Source: Halichoerus grypus (Eukaryota > Chordata > Mammalia > Carnivora > Phocidae). From it: 64,000 bases of DNA. The first letter of the stretch is position 1. Each line of letters starts with the position of its first letter. Below, piece by piece: positions 11,231 to 23,010 of the stretch. A model generated the notes under the pieces. It was not told where the DNA came from. It did not search any database and saw only the letters and a list, made by a program, of their open reading frames with translations. The stretch is taken from assembly GCF_964656455.1 (NCBI RefSeq), contig NC_135718.1, positions 146,426,262 through 146,490,261 of the forward strand, written 5' to 3'. Both the position numbers and the translations under genes were made by a program.

Positions 11231-11329
11231 TTCAAGACTGTTGTATTATCTTTTACCATTCTCCTACCCTGAATCTTGCTCAGATGCACTCACCAGGAGG
11301 CTATGACTCAGCAGTAAACAAAATAAAAT

Positions 11330-11965
11330 ACATCTCCAGTTTCCTCATTAGTAAAATAAGCAATCTGAACCAGATGATCCCTAGGTGAATTTCAGCACTG
11401 ACATTTTATGCTTCATACCCTATCTATCTATTAGGAAGGGTTATATTGTAATAATTTCTAGAGATGCCCTATAACTAATGACCACATCTTTAAACACTGA
11501 ATAAAATAGTAACAATTTATCAACAGTCCTAAGTCCTTCCCCCCTGCCAGTTCTTTACCAGTAAAATGTGGAAAATGAAATCGATGGTCTACAGGGCACT
11601 TTCCAGCTCAGACACTTTTGAATCTGGCCAGATTCTTAAATACGTGGTTTTACTCCTTACAGACTCCTCTTCCGAGCTTAGGCAGCCAGGTACATGGCAG
11701 GGTCTGAATCACACATAAGACCTTTCTGGAGCCCATATTTATGGTAAAAGTTAACTGACTCACTTCAACTGTGAGCTCCTCATTAACCTGCATCCTCAGT
11801 GCCTAGCAGTGCATAGTGGGCACTCAGTAATGACCGGTAATCCAAAGACGGTTACCATTTTTTTTTAAACATCTACTATTTGACAGACATTTTAAAGAGG
11901 CTATCTCAAATCCTCACAACAATCCTGCTAAGGCAGTATTTTTACATCTATAACCTGAATAAAAC
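11330..11965. repeat. Cluster of MIR and L2 fragments
   Basis: A MIR-like sense fragment near 11335-11412 ('ccagtttcctcattagtaaaataag...gatgatccctaggtgaatttcagcactgac'), another at 11540-11625, an L2 sense 3' end at 11735-11840 ('gtgagctcctcattaacctgcatcctcagtgcctagcagtgcatagtgggcactcagtaatg'), and an antisense MIR at 11860-11965. Confidence 0.6.
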
Positions 11966-12449
11966 TGGGCTGCCCGTAGGCCAGTCTCAGCATGGTGTGA
12001 CCTCCAAAATAAACCCAAACCCGACAACACTGCAAACTTATGTAGGTATTTAGGGAAGTCTTAGAAGATAAGGCAAAAAGGCCAGTTCCATTCTCCTCTT
12101 TACCCGCCCCTCTTCCTAAAATCCTCTCAAGCACCATAAAGACCCGCAATTGTGGTCTTCCCCAAATGCCCTCACAACACTCCCCCTTGCTCCTCACTCC
12201 AGTTCACCCCTTTGGGATCTAGTCTGTCCTTCGGGGAGTTGTCTTCTGCCCTGCGTAACATACACTAGGTTAAAAGTTTAATCTCTCCAAAGTCTTCAGT
12301 TTTCCCAACAGCCATTGATTTGCCAAGTGGTCTGCGGGTACGGACCAGGGGGGCATTCGGTGCCATCCTTGGGGCCAGAGCCCACGCTGTCCCCCAGTAC
12401 CGTGCAGGGTCTGCTCCTACAGAGTTGTTCTCTTCCTACGTAGATGTCT

Positions 12450-12605
12450 GTTAACCAGCAGCTGCCTCAGAACCACCCAAAGAACTTGTCAAAATGCAGT
12501 GTCTGATCCCCACACCAGTCCCTCTGATTGAGCATATCTTAGCGTGAGACCCAAGATTCCCCATTTTTAATAAGCTTCCCAGGTGAATGTGAGGCAGAGC
12601 CAGGT
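12450..12605 (+). mobile_element. MER5-like hAT-Charlie nonautonomous DNA transposon
   Basis: 'ctcagaaccacccaaagaacttgtcaaaa', then 'gatccccacaccagtccctctgattgag', then 'taataagcttcccaggtgaatgtgaggcagagccaggttttga' parallels MER5A/B, whose ends are inverted repeats around 'aatcacctggggagcttttaaaaa' and 'agctccccaggtgattctaatg'. No intact terminal repeats or 8-bp TSD are evident. Confidence 0.7.
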
Positions 12606-12609
12606 TTTG

Positions 12610-13495
12610 AAGCCCTGCTTTCCACCACAAAGGCTTCCGAATCGAGCCACCGAGTAGCTCACGCCCACAGGAACAGACACATTCCCTTGAATCCTGTTTT
12701 CGTGTTTGATCTTCCCTACAATGTGGTTTTTCTCCACTACAGCACCCTGTGGGTTTCAGAGCTGTGTGAGTCAACGGCAGGCAATACAGCATTCTTTCCC
12801 CCAGGAAACACTGACAGCAGATCCCTGCAGACCTAGAGAGGGCTCTCAAGCCTTCCATGTCTTCTCAAAGTGCTTTTGTGAGAAAATGGACATCCAAGTC
12901 CCCACTGGGGCTTCCAGGAACAATTTCTCCCTGAGGTGAGGGAACAAGAGCCTGACCCCAACTGCCCTCCTTTCTGGGGGACTGGTGACAGAGGGAGAGC
13001 AGAGAGCTAGCCACTGGGGCAGAAGTCAGAAAGGGAACCTTCCACAGAACCTCCAGGAGGTGGGTCCCCAGTGAGGAAGGGAGGCACAAAGCAGGATTCT
13101 TGGAGTGAGGACTTCACTCTTTTAAGCAGTGGCTTCTATCACAGTGTCAAGACTCTGAATTGAGCGAAGGAAAAGGTGTTCACTGGCCTGAAGAGCACCT
13201 TGAGGTGGGGGAGAGGGAGGGCTCCAGGTCCTACACTCAGGCATCAGGAGGACAGGACAGCCTGGCCAAACCCAAGGGCAAGCCTTATATCAAGCAAGTG
13301 CTCACTGCAGCATTCCCTCTCTTGAGCCCTTCTAGAAGCCCTGTTCTCTGGAATAGACCTCAGCATCTGGAGGTTCCACACAGGATCCCTCCGGGTAATT
13401 TAGCCACTGAAAAAAAGCACCCAGCCTCATTATAAGGTGATCATACTAGAGAGATTCTGAAGAGAGCTTTAAAGTAAGGGCCACTGTGTTTTGCA
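12610..13495. other. Non-coding, unassigned
   Basis: No recognised domain in any frame and no repeat recognised. Moderate GC. Confidence 0.4.
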
Positions 13496-13499
13496 ACTC

Positions 13500-13640
13500 A
13501 GTTGTGTTGAATGATGAGCAGCAATTTCTGTCAACAAACATTGATCAAATATCCACTGATGCACTGGGCCCGGGGAACATGTGGGCAAGAGTGAATCAGT
13601 CCTTTGGCAGAGCATCAAGTACCAGAAATCAGAACACATG
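13500..13640 (-). repeat. L2-like 3' fragment, antisense
   Basis: 'caacaaacattgatcaaatatccactgatgcactgggcccggggaacatgtgggcaagagtgaatcag' resembles antisense L2 (caacaaatatttattgagc...gcactgggga-acagcagtgaac). Weak. Confidence 0.4.
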
Positions 13641-13644
13641 ACCT

Positions 13645-14345
13645 GAAAAGCATAAATGTCCCTGTGAGTCTGCTGGAACAGAAAGTTGAGTGTAGAACTA
13701 CCTCAGAAAAGCCAAGATTTTGCTTGCTCGAAATAAGCCTGGAAAGGTCAATGGGATCATTGATCGAAACAATCAATTAGGTCTGCACACCTGTGGTTAA
13801 ATCTAATGTAATCCAAACGAGTTCTGATCCAACATCTGTACAAGGGAATGAGATTTCACCCCTTCCTAAGGCAGCTCCACTGCACAGGGTGACAAATCAA
13901 GGTGATCGCCTCTCTGGTTGGCTACGGGGACACTCACACAGCTAACTTTTTTATTACCTCATTCGTGCTCCTCTATTTCTCAGATATCCAAGTATATCCC
14001 CTCCCCATGCCTCTCTGTAGTGTTCCTGCCTTCAGTCTGGTTTAGAATCGACTGACATTGTCCTTCGTCGTCAACAGTGGTGTGCAGAGTTACTTTGGGC
14101 GGTGGAATCCTTTTAGAAAAATAAACCTTCCATGTCACTCCAATCTTGTAAACATATAAGCAGAGATCTTTGAGTCTCTCCTTCCCTGAGACTCTCTCCA
14201 GCCTCAGAAGCAACTCTGGAATGTAAGGAACACAGCTGCTCAACGAGCACCCATGTGCACCTCGGAGGCAGGCTCTATAACTTGCCATCCCATATCCCTT
14301 CCCCTTCTTTCTTAGTAACAGAATTCTAATTAATGGGAATGAAAC
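13645..14345. other. Non-coding, unassigned
   Basis: No gene seen. 13745-13830 is AT-rich with an E-box (CACCTG) next to TGTGGTT, mentioned only as a possible regulatory candidate. Confidence 0.35.
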
Positions 14346-14349
14346 CAAC

Positions 14350-14760
14350 TAAAAGACTACATTTCCCAGCCTGTTGTGCGGCCAGGTAATGTCAGTCCTG
14401 TCATTAAAGTTCGGGCAATGATAGGTAAATGGAAGTATCATGAAAGATTCCTGGGAAGACTCCTTAAAACTGAGAATCGTGCCCTTTCTGCCCTTCCATT
14501 CTTCCTCCTTCTTGCTGTCTGTAATACATGGGTGATGGCTGGAGCCCCCACAGCCATACTGGGCCATGAGGTTACTTAGAAGTTGGAGGCTATGCTCCAG
14601 AGATGCTGGGGCAGAAAAAGATAGGGCCTGGTTCTGTGTGACTTCATGGTGCTGTCATACCAGTTCTCCATTGTCTGTCTCTGACTTCTTGTATATGAAA
14701 TAGTAAGCCCGACGTGTCTAATGCAATGTTGTTTAGATTTTTCAGTCTGTAGTTACTTTT
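14350..14760 (+). mobile_element. MaLR (MLT1-type) LTR, sense
   Basis: Starts with 'agactacatttcccagcctgttgtgcggccagg', continues through 'ccattcttcctccttcttgctgtctgtaatacatgggtgatggctggagcccccacagcc', 'actgggccatgaggt', then 'gctgtcataccagttctcc'. These blocks lie in the order found in MLT1-family LTRs. Termini not resolved. Confidence 0.7.
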
Positions 14761-14886
14761 TTCCATGTGGGTCTTTTCTCATGTACTGTTTAGAAAGGAA
14801 GAATTATAGAGAACTAGGGTAAGGCCATACTGATATTATGATACACACCATTTGGATTGAATTTCTTTATAAAATTAATAATAATA

Positions 14887-15071
14887 CAGGGTGCCTGGGT
14901 GGCTCAGTCCGTTAAGCATCTGACTTCGGCTCAGGTCATGATCCCAGGATTTTAGGATCGAGCCCTGCATTGGGCTCTGTGCTTGTCTGGGGGTCTGCTT
15001 CTCCCTCTGACCCTCCCCCTGCTCGTGCTCTCTCTCTCTCTTTCAAATAAATAAATAAATAAAATCTTTAA
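14887..15071 (+). mobile_element. CanSINE, sense
   Basis: Head 'gggtgcctgggtggctcag' at 14889, CT run about 15029-15043, AAATAAAT tail. A perfect 16-bp TSD (aaaattaataataata) lies at 14871-14886 and 15072-15087, next to an antisense MIR. Confidence 0.95.
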
Positions 15072-15087
15072 AAAATTAATAATAATA

Positions 15088-15310
15088 GCTGGCATTTCCT
15101 GGGTGTTTACTGTGGGCCAGGGTATCTGCTAAGCACTTGTGCATACATTATTTCATTTACTACTCAGGTCAACTACATGAGGTAGGGAAGATAACGGATA
15201 GCTTTCACATGAAGAAATTAAGACTGAGGGGGTTTCCCATCTTACCAAAAGTCACATAGCTAGTGTGAAGACTATTTAAACTGAGAAAATCTGACTCATG
15301 TACTCTTCCA
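15088..15310 (-). repeat. MIR SINE, antisense
   Basis: 'gctggcatttcctgggtgtttactgtgggccaggg...gctaagcacttgtgcatacattatttcatttac', then 'catgaggtagggaagat', then 'gtcacatagctagtgtgaag'. Nearly full-length antisense MIR. Confidence 0.85.
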
Positions 15311-15326
15311 CGATCTAAACTTGAGG

Positions 15327-15460
15327 TGAGGCAGCTCTGGAATCAGACTGGCTAGGGTAAAATTTTTTGCTCTACCTCTACCCTTTCAGAAGGGTGATCT
15401 TGGGCAAAATTCTTTTACTTCCCTGAGCCTCAGGCTGCCTTCCACAGTGAGGTGTGGATT
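15327..15460 (+). repeat. MIR SINE, sense
   Basis: 'gctctggaatcagactggctagggtaaaattttttgctctacctct' then 'gggtgatcttgggcaaaattcttttacttccctgagcctcag': the 5' half of a sense MIR, facing the antisense MIR just upstream. Confidence 0.8.
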
Positions 15461-15634
15461 AGTGAACTCATGCACCTGCATGTGGCCCGGGGGCCAGTAT
15501 AATCAGAACACAGGGCAAGGTGCAGGTAGAGGAACGCAATGAGAAGGAATCCACATATTTTCAGAAGAATTTGAAAATACCTCCTTGGAGACCAGGCACA
15601 GAAGAGAAAAATGTGTATGGTGTTTACATGCATA

Positions 15635-15780
15635 CCACTGTGTGAAGCTGAGCAAGATACCTCTCCTTATTCTCAGTTTTCTCATCTGTAAAGTGGGAAT
15701 AACTATTTCTTTTACATGGGGTCCTGGGCAGAAAGAACTGATTAGCAGCAGAATGAGACACAGTGTTAATGTTATTACAG
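15635..15780 (+). repeat. MIR SINE fragment, sense
   Basis: 'gtgaagctgagcaagatacctctccttattctcagttttctcatctgtaaagtgggaataac' is the MIR core. It may continue the 15327-15460 copy after unrelated inserted sequence. Confidence 0.75.
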
Positions 15781-16043
15781 TTCGACTTCACTAACCCTCA
15801 GCACTTCTTCATTTTCCCAAATGAAGTAGCAAACTACCTATCCCACTGTCTCATTTTTCTTATTTCAAGTTGTTACTAGGATTTCTTTTATATTGTGGAA
15901 AATGATACCAACAGTTACGATTCGGAAATGCTAACCCCAATAAAAGTGCAAGAATCAGCACTGGATGATAGAGAAAAAATGGCAAGCCCACAAAAATGGT
16001 AGTTTTTAAAGGAAATGGGATAATTTCTAAAATCATGAAAACT

Positions 16044-17085
16044 CTCTGGAAACTACATCAAAATTGAAAACTTCTGTGTATCAAGGGACATGAGAAACAG
16101 AGTGAAAAGGCAACCTACGGAACAGGAGAAAAGATTTTCATGTCATGTATCTGATAAGAGGTTAATATCTAGAATATATAAAGAACTTCTATAACTTAAC
16201 AACACCAACAAAAGTAACCGTATTTGAAAATGGATATAGGACTTAAATAGACATTTTTCCAAAGCAGATACACAAATGGCCAACAAGCATATGAAAAGAT
16301 GCCAAACATCACTACTCATTAGGGAAATACCCATCAAAATGCCCATCATGTGGTAGACATGATGTCACCTCATCCCCATTAGGATGGCTGCTACCAAAAC
16401 AATAGAAACTAGCAAGTGTCTGCAAGAATGTGGAGAAATCGGAACCCTTACGCATGGTTGGGAATATAAAGTGGTGCGGCCACTATGGAAAACAGTATGG
16501 AGATTCCTCAAAAAGTTAAAAATAGAGCTACCCATATGATCCAGCAATTGCACTTTTGGGTATAAATCCAAAATAATTGAAAACAGGGTCTTGAAGAGAC
16601 ATTTGCATACCCAGCTTCAGAACAGCAATATTCACAACAGCTAAAAGGTGAAAAGGCAACCCAAGCATCCTTCAATAGATGAATGGATAAACAGAATGTG
16701 TTATATCCATACAATGGAGTATTATTCAGCCTTAAAAAGGAAAAAAGTTGACACATAGATGAACCCTGCGGACATTATGCTAAATGGAACAAGCCAGTCA
16801 CAAAAAGACAAATGCTGTATGATTCCACTTACAAGACGTATTTAGAGTAGCCAAATCCATAGAAACGGGAAGTAGAATGGTGCTTTCTAGGGGCTGGGGG
16901 CGGGGAGAGGAAATGGGGAGTTGTTGTTTAATGGGTATAGAGTTTCAGTTTTGTAAAATGAAAAAGTTCTGGAAAAGTTCTTGAAAAAGCAGTGTGAATA
17001 TTCTTAACACTACTGAACTGTGCACTTAGAAAGGTTAAAGATGGGAAATTTTATGTTATGTGTATTAACCACAGTTAAGACAAAC
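16044..17085 (+). mobile_element. Ancient L1 (L1M-type) 3' end, sense
   Basis: The order follows the ORF2 C-terminal region and 3' UTR of mammalian L1: 'catcaaaattgaaaacttctgtgtatcaagggac', '...gaacttctataacttaacaac', '...catatgatccagcaattgcacttttgggtataaatcc', '...acaatggagtattattcagccttaaaaagg', 'acattatgctaaatggaacaagccagtcacaaaaagac', then a G-rich 3' UTR at 16890-16918 and '...ctgaactgtgcacttagaaaggttaa'. Frames are broken. No autonomous function remains. Confidence 0.9.
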
Positions 17086-17089
17086 AAGC

Positions 17090-17814
17090 CCTATTGGGAG
17101 AGTAACAATAGGAGGAGGCGTGAGAGAGACAGAATGAAGGAACGAGCAGGTGACGGGAGAGCAACAACGGGACGTGGGCGTCAGGGACGCATTTGAAAAC
17201 GACCTCCATAAAAGTGGTGCTCCAACTTAAATTGGCCTGTTTGAGAATGCTCTCATCTACATGGAATGCTGGCAGAGTGAAAATACCACATAATCAGGGA
17301 TAAATGGGAACTACATCTGGGTGGGAGAGAAAGCCGAAGCAAATCACAGGCTGGTGTCGGAACTGGCCTCGTTGAGCGAACTCATGAATGACCCAGAAGT
17401 CAACAGGAATCGCCGCTGCTGATAAAATTCGCAAAGATGTGCTGGCAAAGCCCCGCCCTTGGCCATAGTGCCATAAACATCCCCAGGATGGAGAAAGATT
17501 TTGCACGAGGTCCTTAATTGGATTAAACCAGTGACTTCCTGGGATGAGGACTCTTGCCCAGTCCTACCTCTTGTCAGAAAGAAATTCTGAAATGTGATCC
17601 AGTTCATAAAATCACACTTGATAGAGGCTGGTGGAAGAACAATGCTTTTCCGGAGCACAATTCTGCCTTTGTCCTTTACCTCTAGATAGAAGACAAGGAA
17701 GCTACACCTTCCAAAGGATAAGAGAAAGGAGAAGGTGAGAGGCAGGGAAGATACTGTTCCCTCCATGGAGGAAGTTCTGGGCCAGATGCCCACGAAACCT
17801 AAACTTATCCAAGG
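17090..17814. other. Non-coding, unassigned
   Basis: Contains most of a 197-codon minus-strand open frame (17344-17937) that I reject as a gene: no domain, and its start overlaps an L2 fossil. Confidence 0.45.
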
Positions 17815-18078
17815 CTCTGACGTGTGGCACAGATTTGTCACCCTCTTCCTCTGCTTAAAACCTGTCTGCTGTTTCCCAGGACTCTTCAGAGAAGTCGAAC
17901 ATCTTTGACCAGGCCCTGGATGGTCTGGCCTCCCCATCCAGCCTCTTCTCGCGTGGCTGCCCTTCTCACCTATGCCATGCTCATCAACTACTTGGCCTGC
18001 CCAGCAGCTGGGCCTTCCCTTCTGCCAACAGCCCCACTAGTTTACCATTCCAGCCCCAGCCACTGTGCTTGCTGAAGG
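17815..18078 (+). repeat. L2 LINE, sense
   Basis: 'ctcttcctctgcttaaaacctgtctgctgtttcccagga', 'ccaggccctggatggtctggcctccccatccagcctcttctcgcgtg', '...ccccagccactgtgcttgctg' corresponds to the 3' L2 stretch 'aaggccctgcatgatctggcc...tccagccacactgg'. Confidence 0.7.
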
Positions 18079-18201
18079 GTTGGACAGTGAGGACTCAAGC
18101 TGTGCCAATCTGCTTCCATCCCAGGACTTTGAGAGCAACCACTGCTAAAGAGCAGCTCTCTGATGAGGTCAGCTGCCAGGAAACTGACTTCAGCCTCTAG
18201 G

Positions 18202-18408
18202 CTTTCTTTCTAATTTTTTAAGATTTATTTATTTATTTGAGAGAGAAAGAGAGAATGAGCGGGAGGGAGAGGCAGAGGGAGAGAATCTTCAAGCAGACTC
18301 CCCACTGAGCCCAGAACCTAATGCAGGTCTCCATCTCACAACCCTGAGATCACGACCTGAGCTGAGTCAAGAGTCGGATCCCTAACCGACTGAGCCACCC
18401 AGGCGCCC
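18202..18408 (-). mobile_element. CanSINE, antisense
   Basis: T-rich tail complement and (ATTT)n at 18215-18240, GA run, and head complement 'ctgagccacccaggcgccc' ending at 18408. A 12-bp TSD (tcagcctctagg) lies at 18190-18201 and 18409-18420. Confidence 0.95.
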
Positions 18409-18684
18409 TCAGCCTCTAGGACTTCTTAGATGAAGATGCTGTTGGCATTTGGAGCAGGACAACTGTGTGGAATCATCTTTGGCATTTAACGTCTATGCTT
18501 CTGCACACTAATTTCCAGTAGTGTTCCCTGAATCATTGTGACAACAACAATGAAATGTCCCCCACCCCAACCACACACACCTGAACACCACCCATGGTTG
18601 AAAACTTTGTGACTTTTAGCCATGAGATGGAGAACTGAGAAAGAGACACTTGCTGGGGCCAGGACACCCCACCGTTCATTCAGG

Positions 18685-18925
18685 TCGAGACTTGCATGTC
18701 ACTTCCTCAAAGATGCCTTTCTGTTTCTCCGCCATCTGAATCAGGTCCCCATCATGGCACCCTCTAATTCCTGTGTGTAGCACGGAGCCAGTTTGCAAAT
18801 GCATGCTTCGTCGTGTGGTTGTTTGTTTCACATGTGTTTTCTCCCACTAGACCGTAAGTGCCGTGAAGAAAGGGGCTATTTTGGTTTCTAATGACTGCTG
18901 TTCAGTAAACATTTGTAAAGAAAGG
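18685..18925 (+). repeat. L2 LINE 3' end, sense
   Basis: 'gtcacttcctcaaagatgcctttctg', '...ttctcccactagaccgtaagtgccgtgaagaaaggggctattttgg', '...ttcagtaaacatttgtaaag': the typical L2 3' terminal order. Confidence 0.85.
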
Positions 18926-19773
18926 GAGACAAGGAGAAAGGAAGGTTGCTTGGAAACTAGTAACATGTAGGGACTAGAGTCTCAAACCAACCCACAAAAG
19001 CCTGTGTAATCTGAGAACCTAAATGTCATCTTCTACACTGTGTTTATGAGAGAAGGACATGAGCTGGGCTTGACTGTAGAGCCCCAGAAGCCCATCTGGC
19101 TCTCCCTAAAACCAGTTCTGAGAATTCCCCTGCCTCCCAAGTGGGAGTAGGTCCATTTCAGAGCAGCAGGGGCTGGAAGATGGAGGAGGAGGGTGGGGGT
19201 CTAGCAGTGGTTTCATCTGCCCCCCTGCCCCTCTCCTCCCTCCCTCCAGCCTTGGCAGTGGTGTCGGGGCTCCAGCCTCAGGGAGAAGGGATGGGAGTCA
19301 GGGAGGGATCACTTGCATCACTTTGGAAATCAGAGACCTGTCTTCTAACATACTCCCTTGTTGGGAACAGATGCTGTTTTGTGGGCACATAGCACAATGT
19401 TCCCCTTCCTTACACACTCCTGTCCCCTCAGGAGCACCACTCTTCCCTCTGTGGGTAGCCTTGGTGGGATGGGAAACCCAGATACCTGCCTCCCACTTTG
19501 GAAGCCAAAGGATCAAATCCTTCCCACCATGCTGTCCTACAGCAACGCGGCTAGTAGATTCTCTCCCAGGACCTTGAATATTTAGTGGGTAACATAAAGA
19601 CATTTAAAAAAAGTGACCAGAGGACATTCCCCCAGTAATGTGACCCTGACCATGTTCCTGCTGCATGAGTCCTGACCTCTCGTTTCCTGAGGGGTGCCTT
19701 TACTCCTGCCCATTTCCAAGCCTAACTCTCTAGACTCCTCTCAATTCTTGGACTCTCGCACTATCATTCCAAT
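18926..19773. other. Non-coding, unassigned
   Basis: Overlapping short frames on both strands near 19300-19600 carry no domain. No repeat recognised. Confidence 0.4.
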
Positions 19774-19790
19774 AAAATACCCTTTGTCTA

Positions 19791-19984
19791 GGGGTGCCTA
19801 TGTGGCTTAGTCAATTAAGCATCAGACTCTTGATTTTGGCTCAGGTCATGATCTCAGGGTTGTGAGATTGACCACATGTCAGGCTCTGCACTCAGTGGGG
19901 AGTCTGCTTGAGATTCTCTCCCTCTCCCTCTGCCCTCCCCCAACTCATACTCTCTAAATAAATAAATAAATAAATAAGATCTTT
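19791..19984 (+). mobile_element. CanSINE, sense
   Basis: Head 'ggggtgcctatgtggcttag', CT-rich body, tail AAATAAATAAATAAATAAATAAG. A perfect 17-bp TSD (aaaataccctttgtcta) lies at 19774-19790 and 19985-20001. Confidence 0.96.
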
Positions 19985-20089
19985 AAAATACCCTTTGTCT
20001 AAATTATGAGGGTCAGAGGCTTTGTGTGCAACACAAGAGTCTAGATAGACTTCCTGATGCCTGATCAAGTCATTCATTCCAGTTTCATA

Positions 20090-20265
20090 TTTGCTTTCAT
20101 TCATTCCAAATACAGTTAATGACAGTCCATTATGCCTCACGCACTGTGCCAATTGTTGGGTGTACAAAAACAAACAGGATTCAGGCCCAGGCTTAAGAGG
20201 ACACTCTCTGCTTAAGGAGACAGCGAAATAAATCAACAATTAAAATTGAAGTGACGTGATCTATG
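20090..20265 (-). repeat. L2 3' end fragment, antisense
   Basis: 'ttcattcattccaaatacagttaatgacagtccattatgcctcacgcactgtgccaattgttgggtgtacaaaaacaaac' follows antisense L2 (ttcattcaacaaatatttattgagc...gccaggcactgt...). Diverged. Confidence 0.55.
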
Positions 20266-20269
20266 GCAG

Positions 20270-21400
20270 AGAGTCCTGGGAAGATGAGGATCTGAACTCC
20301 TTCCCTCCCTTCAGGTGCACCTTCAATCTCTCTGTTGTGCCCAATTCTAATGGCTTCAGGGGCCTGTGAACAGCAGGTGCAAGTGAGGATTTGGGTTTCA
20401 TGGAGTTTCCATTGAGAGAACCTATGCAAATGTTCTTCATAATGGGCTGAACTGGAGCCAGAGTTGGAGAGCTCCAGACTGGGGTCATGAGCAGAGGATC
20501 ACAGGAAGAGCTGGAGCTCCCAGGGAAGTTGTCTGGGTTTCCTGGCCCTAAAAGGCCAAGAAGAACAGGACTAGTAGACAGAGTCCTCCCTGCCCCAGAA
20601 GATGGGAAAGCATGAGAAAACTAGGGAGCAAAGAGGCTTCTTCCAGGGGCTTGGTAGTCTGCTGGTTTGCACACACTGTACTAGCCCACGGTGAGGGCAG
20701 CATCACCTTCCGCCACAGCTGGGGCTGCCGCCATGTGAGAGCTTACACAAGCAGACCTGGTCCTCAGGAAGCTGAAGTATCTCTCCTCTGGATGCCAGAG
20801 TGAACTACCCATCAGAGGAAATTGAACAATGCACTAAAATAGAGCTGCTGAGGAAGAATGCCATCCTCTTGAATATAGAAATAATGAGTACTCAAGGATG
20901 TTCAAGTGCACACCCAGCAACAGCAACAACAACAACCAAATAGTCTTCTGGAACTTAAAAAAACAAACTCAACCAAAAGATTGAGGAGAGAAATCACATA
21001 GAGGGTGGTCATTGTTGAGACCCAAATTAGTGGCCTGGATGGTCAAATATAAGAAATATTTCAAAGCACAGAAAAAAAAAAATAGAGAGACGGAAATTGT
21101 GAAGGAAAGCATATGAGACAGGGCAAACATATTCAGGAAACTTAACATGTGGATTATAAATAATTAATCCACCAGATTTCTTTACTGCAACCTTGGAAGG
21201 GGAAAAACAATACAAGAACATCCACAGAACTGAGACTACAACGAAGACCTTACAACAAAGACCGTACATCCAGTCAAGATTATTCCCTGACTAGAATGAA
21301 AAAGAAATGCATGAGAACAGGCCAGAGATCAGGGAGGGCATCACCCCGAAAGCTCACCTTAGGAAAAGAGTCCAGGGAGGATATCCACACAAAAAAGAAT
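20270..21400. other. Non-coding; right part may be decayed L1
   Basis: 20270-20870 shows nothing recognisable. 20880-21400 is A-rich with L1-like character leading into the clear L1 that starts near 21405, but I cannot align it to a specific L1 segment. Confidence 0.4.
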
Positions 21401-21595
21401 GAAGTCTGAAAAAAATTAACTCAAAATGAGTCATAGACCTAAGTAAGAGTGACAATTATAAAACTCCTAGAAGAAAACATAGGAGTAAGTCTTCATGACC
21501 TTGGGTGAAGCAATGGCTTCTTAGGTCACCAAAATCACAAACAACAAATAAAAATGGAGAAAAAATGAACTTCATCAAAATAAAAAGCATTTGTG

Positions 21596-21785
21596 GGGCG
21601 CCTGGGTGGCTCAGTCGGTTAAGTGTCCAACTCTTGATTTCAGCTCAGGTCATGTTCTCAGGATCATGGGATGGAGCCCCTCACCTGGCTCTGTGCTGGG
21701 CATGGAGCCTGCTTAAGATTCTCTCTCTCCCTCCCCCTCTGCCCCCCAAGCCCCCGCTTGTGAGCTCTCTCTCTCAAAAAAAATT
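21596..21785 (+). mobile_element. CanSINE, sense (first of tandem pair)
   Basis: Head 'ggggcgcctgggtggctcag', CT-rich body, short A8 tail (21776-21783). It shares one L1 target with the SINE directly downstream. The target-like sequence on the left (aaaaagcatttgtg, 21582-21595) resembles that to the right of the pair (aaaaattttgtg). Confidence 0.92.
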
Positions 21786-21971
21786 GGGGGACTCCTGGGT
21801 GGTTCAGTCAGTTAAGCATCTGACTTTCACTCAGGTCATGTTCTCAGGGTCCTGGGATCGAGCCCTGCCTTGGGCTCCACATTCGGTGGGGAGTCTGCTT
21901 GTCCCTCTCCTTCTATCCCTCCCCCCACTGGTGTGTTAACTCTCTCTGTCTCAAATAAATAAAATCTTTTT
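21786..21971 (+). mobile_element. CanSINE, sense (second of tandem pair)
   Basis: Begins 'gggggactcctgggtggttcag', ends with AAATAAATAAAATC tail. It seems to have inserted into the A-tail of the first copy: 'aaaaatt' occurs at 21779-21785 and 21972-21978. L1 sequence resumes straight after. Confidence 0.92.
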
Positions 21972-22149
21972 AAAAATTTTGTGCTTCAAAGTACACCATG
22001 AGGAAAGTGAAAAGATGACTCATAGAATGGAAGAAAGTATTTGCTAATCATATATTGGACAAGAGACTTGTATCCAGAATGTAAAAAGAATTCTTTTTAA
22101 TTCAATATTAAAAAGATAGACAACTCAATTTTAAAAAATAGGCAAAGGA

Positions 22150-22343
22150 GGCGCCTGGGTGGCTCAGTCGTTAAGCGTCTGCCTTCAGCTCAAGTCATGA
22201 TCCCAGGGTCCTGGGATCGAGCCCCGCATCGGGCTCCCTGCTCAGCAGGAAGCCTCCTTCTCCCTCTCCCACTCCCCCTGCTTGTGTTCCCTCTCTCACT
22301 GTGTCTCTCTCTCTGTCAAATAAATAAATAAAATCTTTAAAAA
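22150..22343 (+). mobile_element. CanSINE, sense, young arctoid type
   Basis: Head 'gcgcctgggtggctcagtcg' with the arctoid spacing, body 'ggctccctgctcagcaggaagcct', tail AAATAAATAAATAAAATCTTTAAAA. A perfect 17-bp TSD (aaaaaataggcaaagga) lies at 22133-22149 and 22344-22360. Inserted into the L1. Confidence 0.96.
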
Positions 22344-23010
22344 AAAAAATAGGCAAAGGATCTGAGTAGACACTTCTCCAAAGAAAATATACAAATGGCC
22401 AATAAGCACATGGAAAGAAGCTCAACATCATTAGTCCTTAGAGAAATGCAAACCAAAACAGCAATGAGATAGAACTTCACACCCACTAGGATGGCTAAAA
22501 TAAAACAAAATAGATAATAGTGAGTGTCGGGGAGAAGAGGGAGGAATTGGACCCTTCTATGTTGCCAATAGGAATGGAAAATGGTGTGGCTGCTTTGGAA
22601 AACAGTTTGGCGTTCCTCAAAATGTTAAACATGGAGTTACCATATGACCCAGTGATTCCACTCTTAGGTATAGACCCAAAAGTAATGGAAATATTTGTCT
22701 ACACAAAATCCTGTACATGAATGCTCATAGCAGCACTATTCAAAACAGTCAAAAAGTATAAACAACTCAGATATCTTTCAACTGGCGACTCCTTAGGTAA
22801 ACTTCCTAAGGTAAACAAAACATGGCATATCCATGCAGTGTAATGTTACTTGGCAATTAAAAATATGAGGTACTGATAATTCTACAAGTTGGAAGAAACC
22901 TAAAAAATGATGCTAAATGAAAGAAGCCAGCCACAAAAGACCACACATTATATAATTCTATTTGTATGAAATGTCCAGATTGGCAATTCTATAGAAAATG
23001 GAAACACGTT

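Noticed and set aside
17344..17937. 197-codon minus-strand open frame
   Set aside because: No domain or recognisable similarity. Its 5' end overlaps a sense L2 fossil on the other strand, and there is no splice or promoter context. A frame this long is expected by chance in 64 kb.
22195..22431. Recurrent peptide (REGTQAGG..GEGE..LLSREPDAG..DPRTLGS) also at 36708-36941 and partly at 23058-23321
   Set aside because: Repeated because all three are antisense translations of CanSINE bodies, not a protein family.
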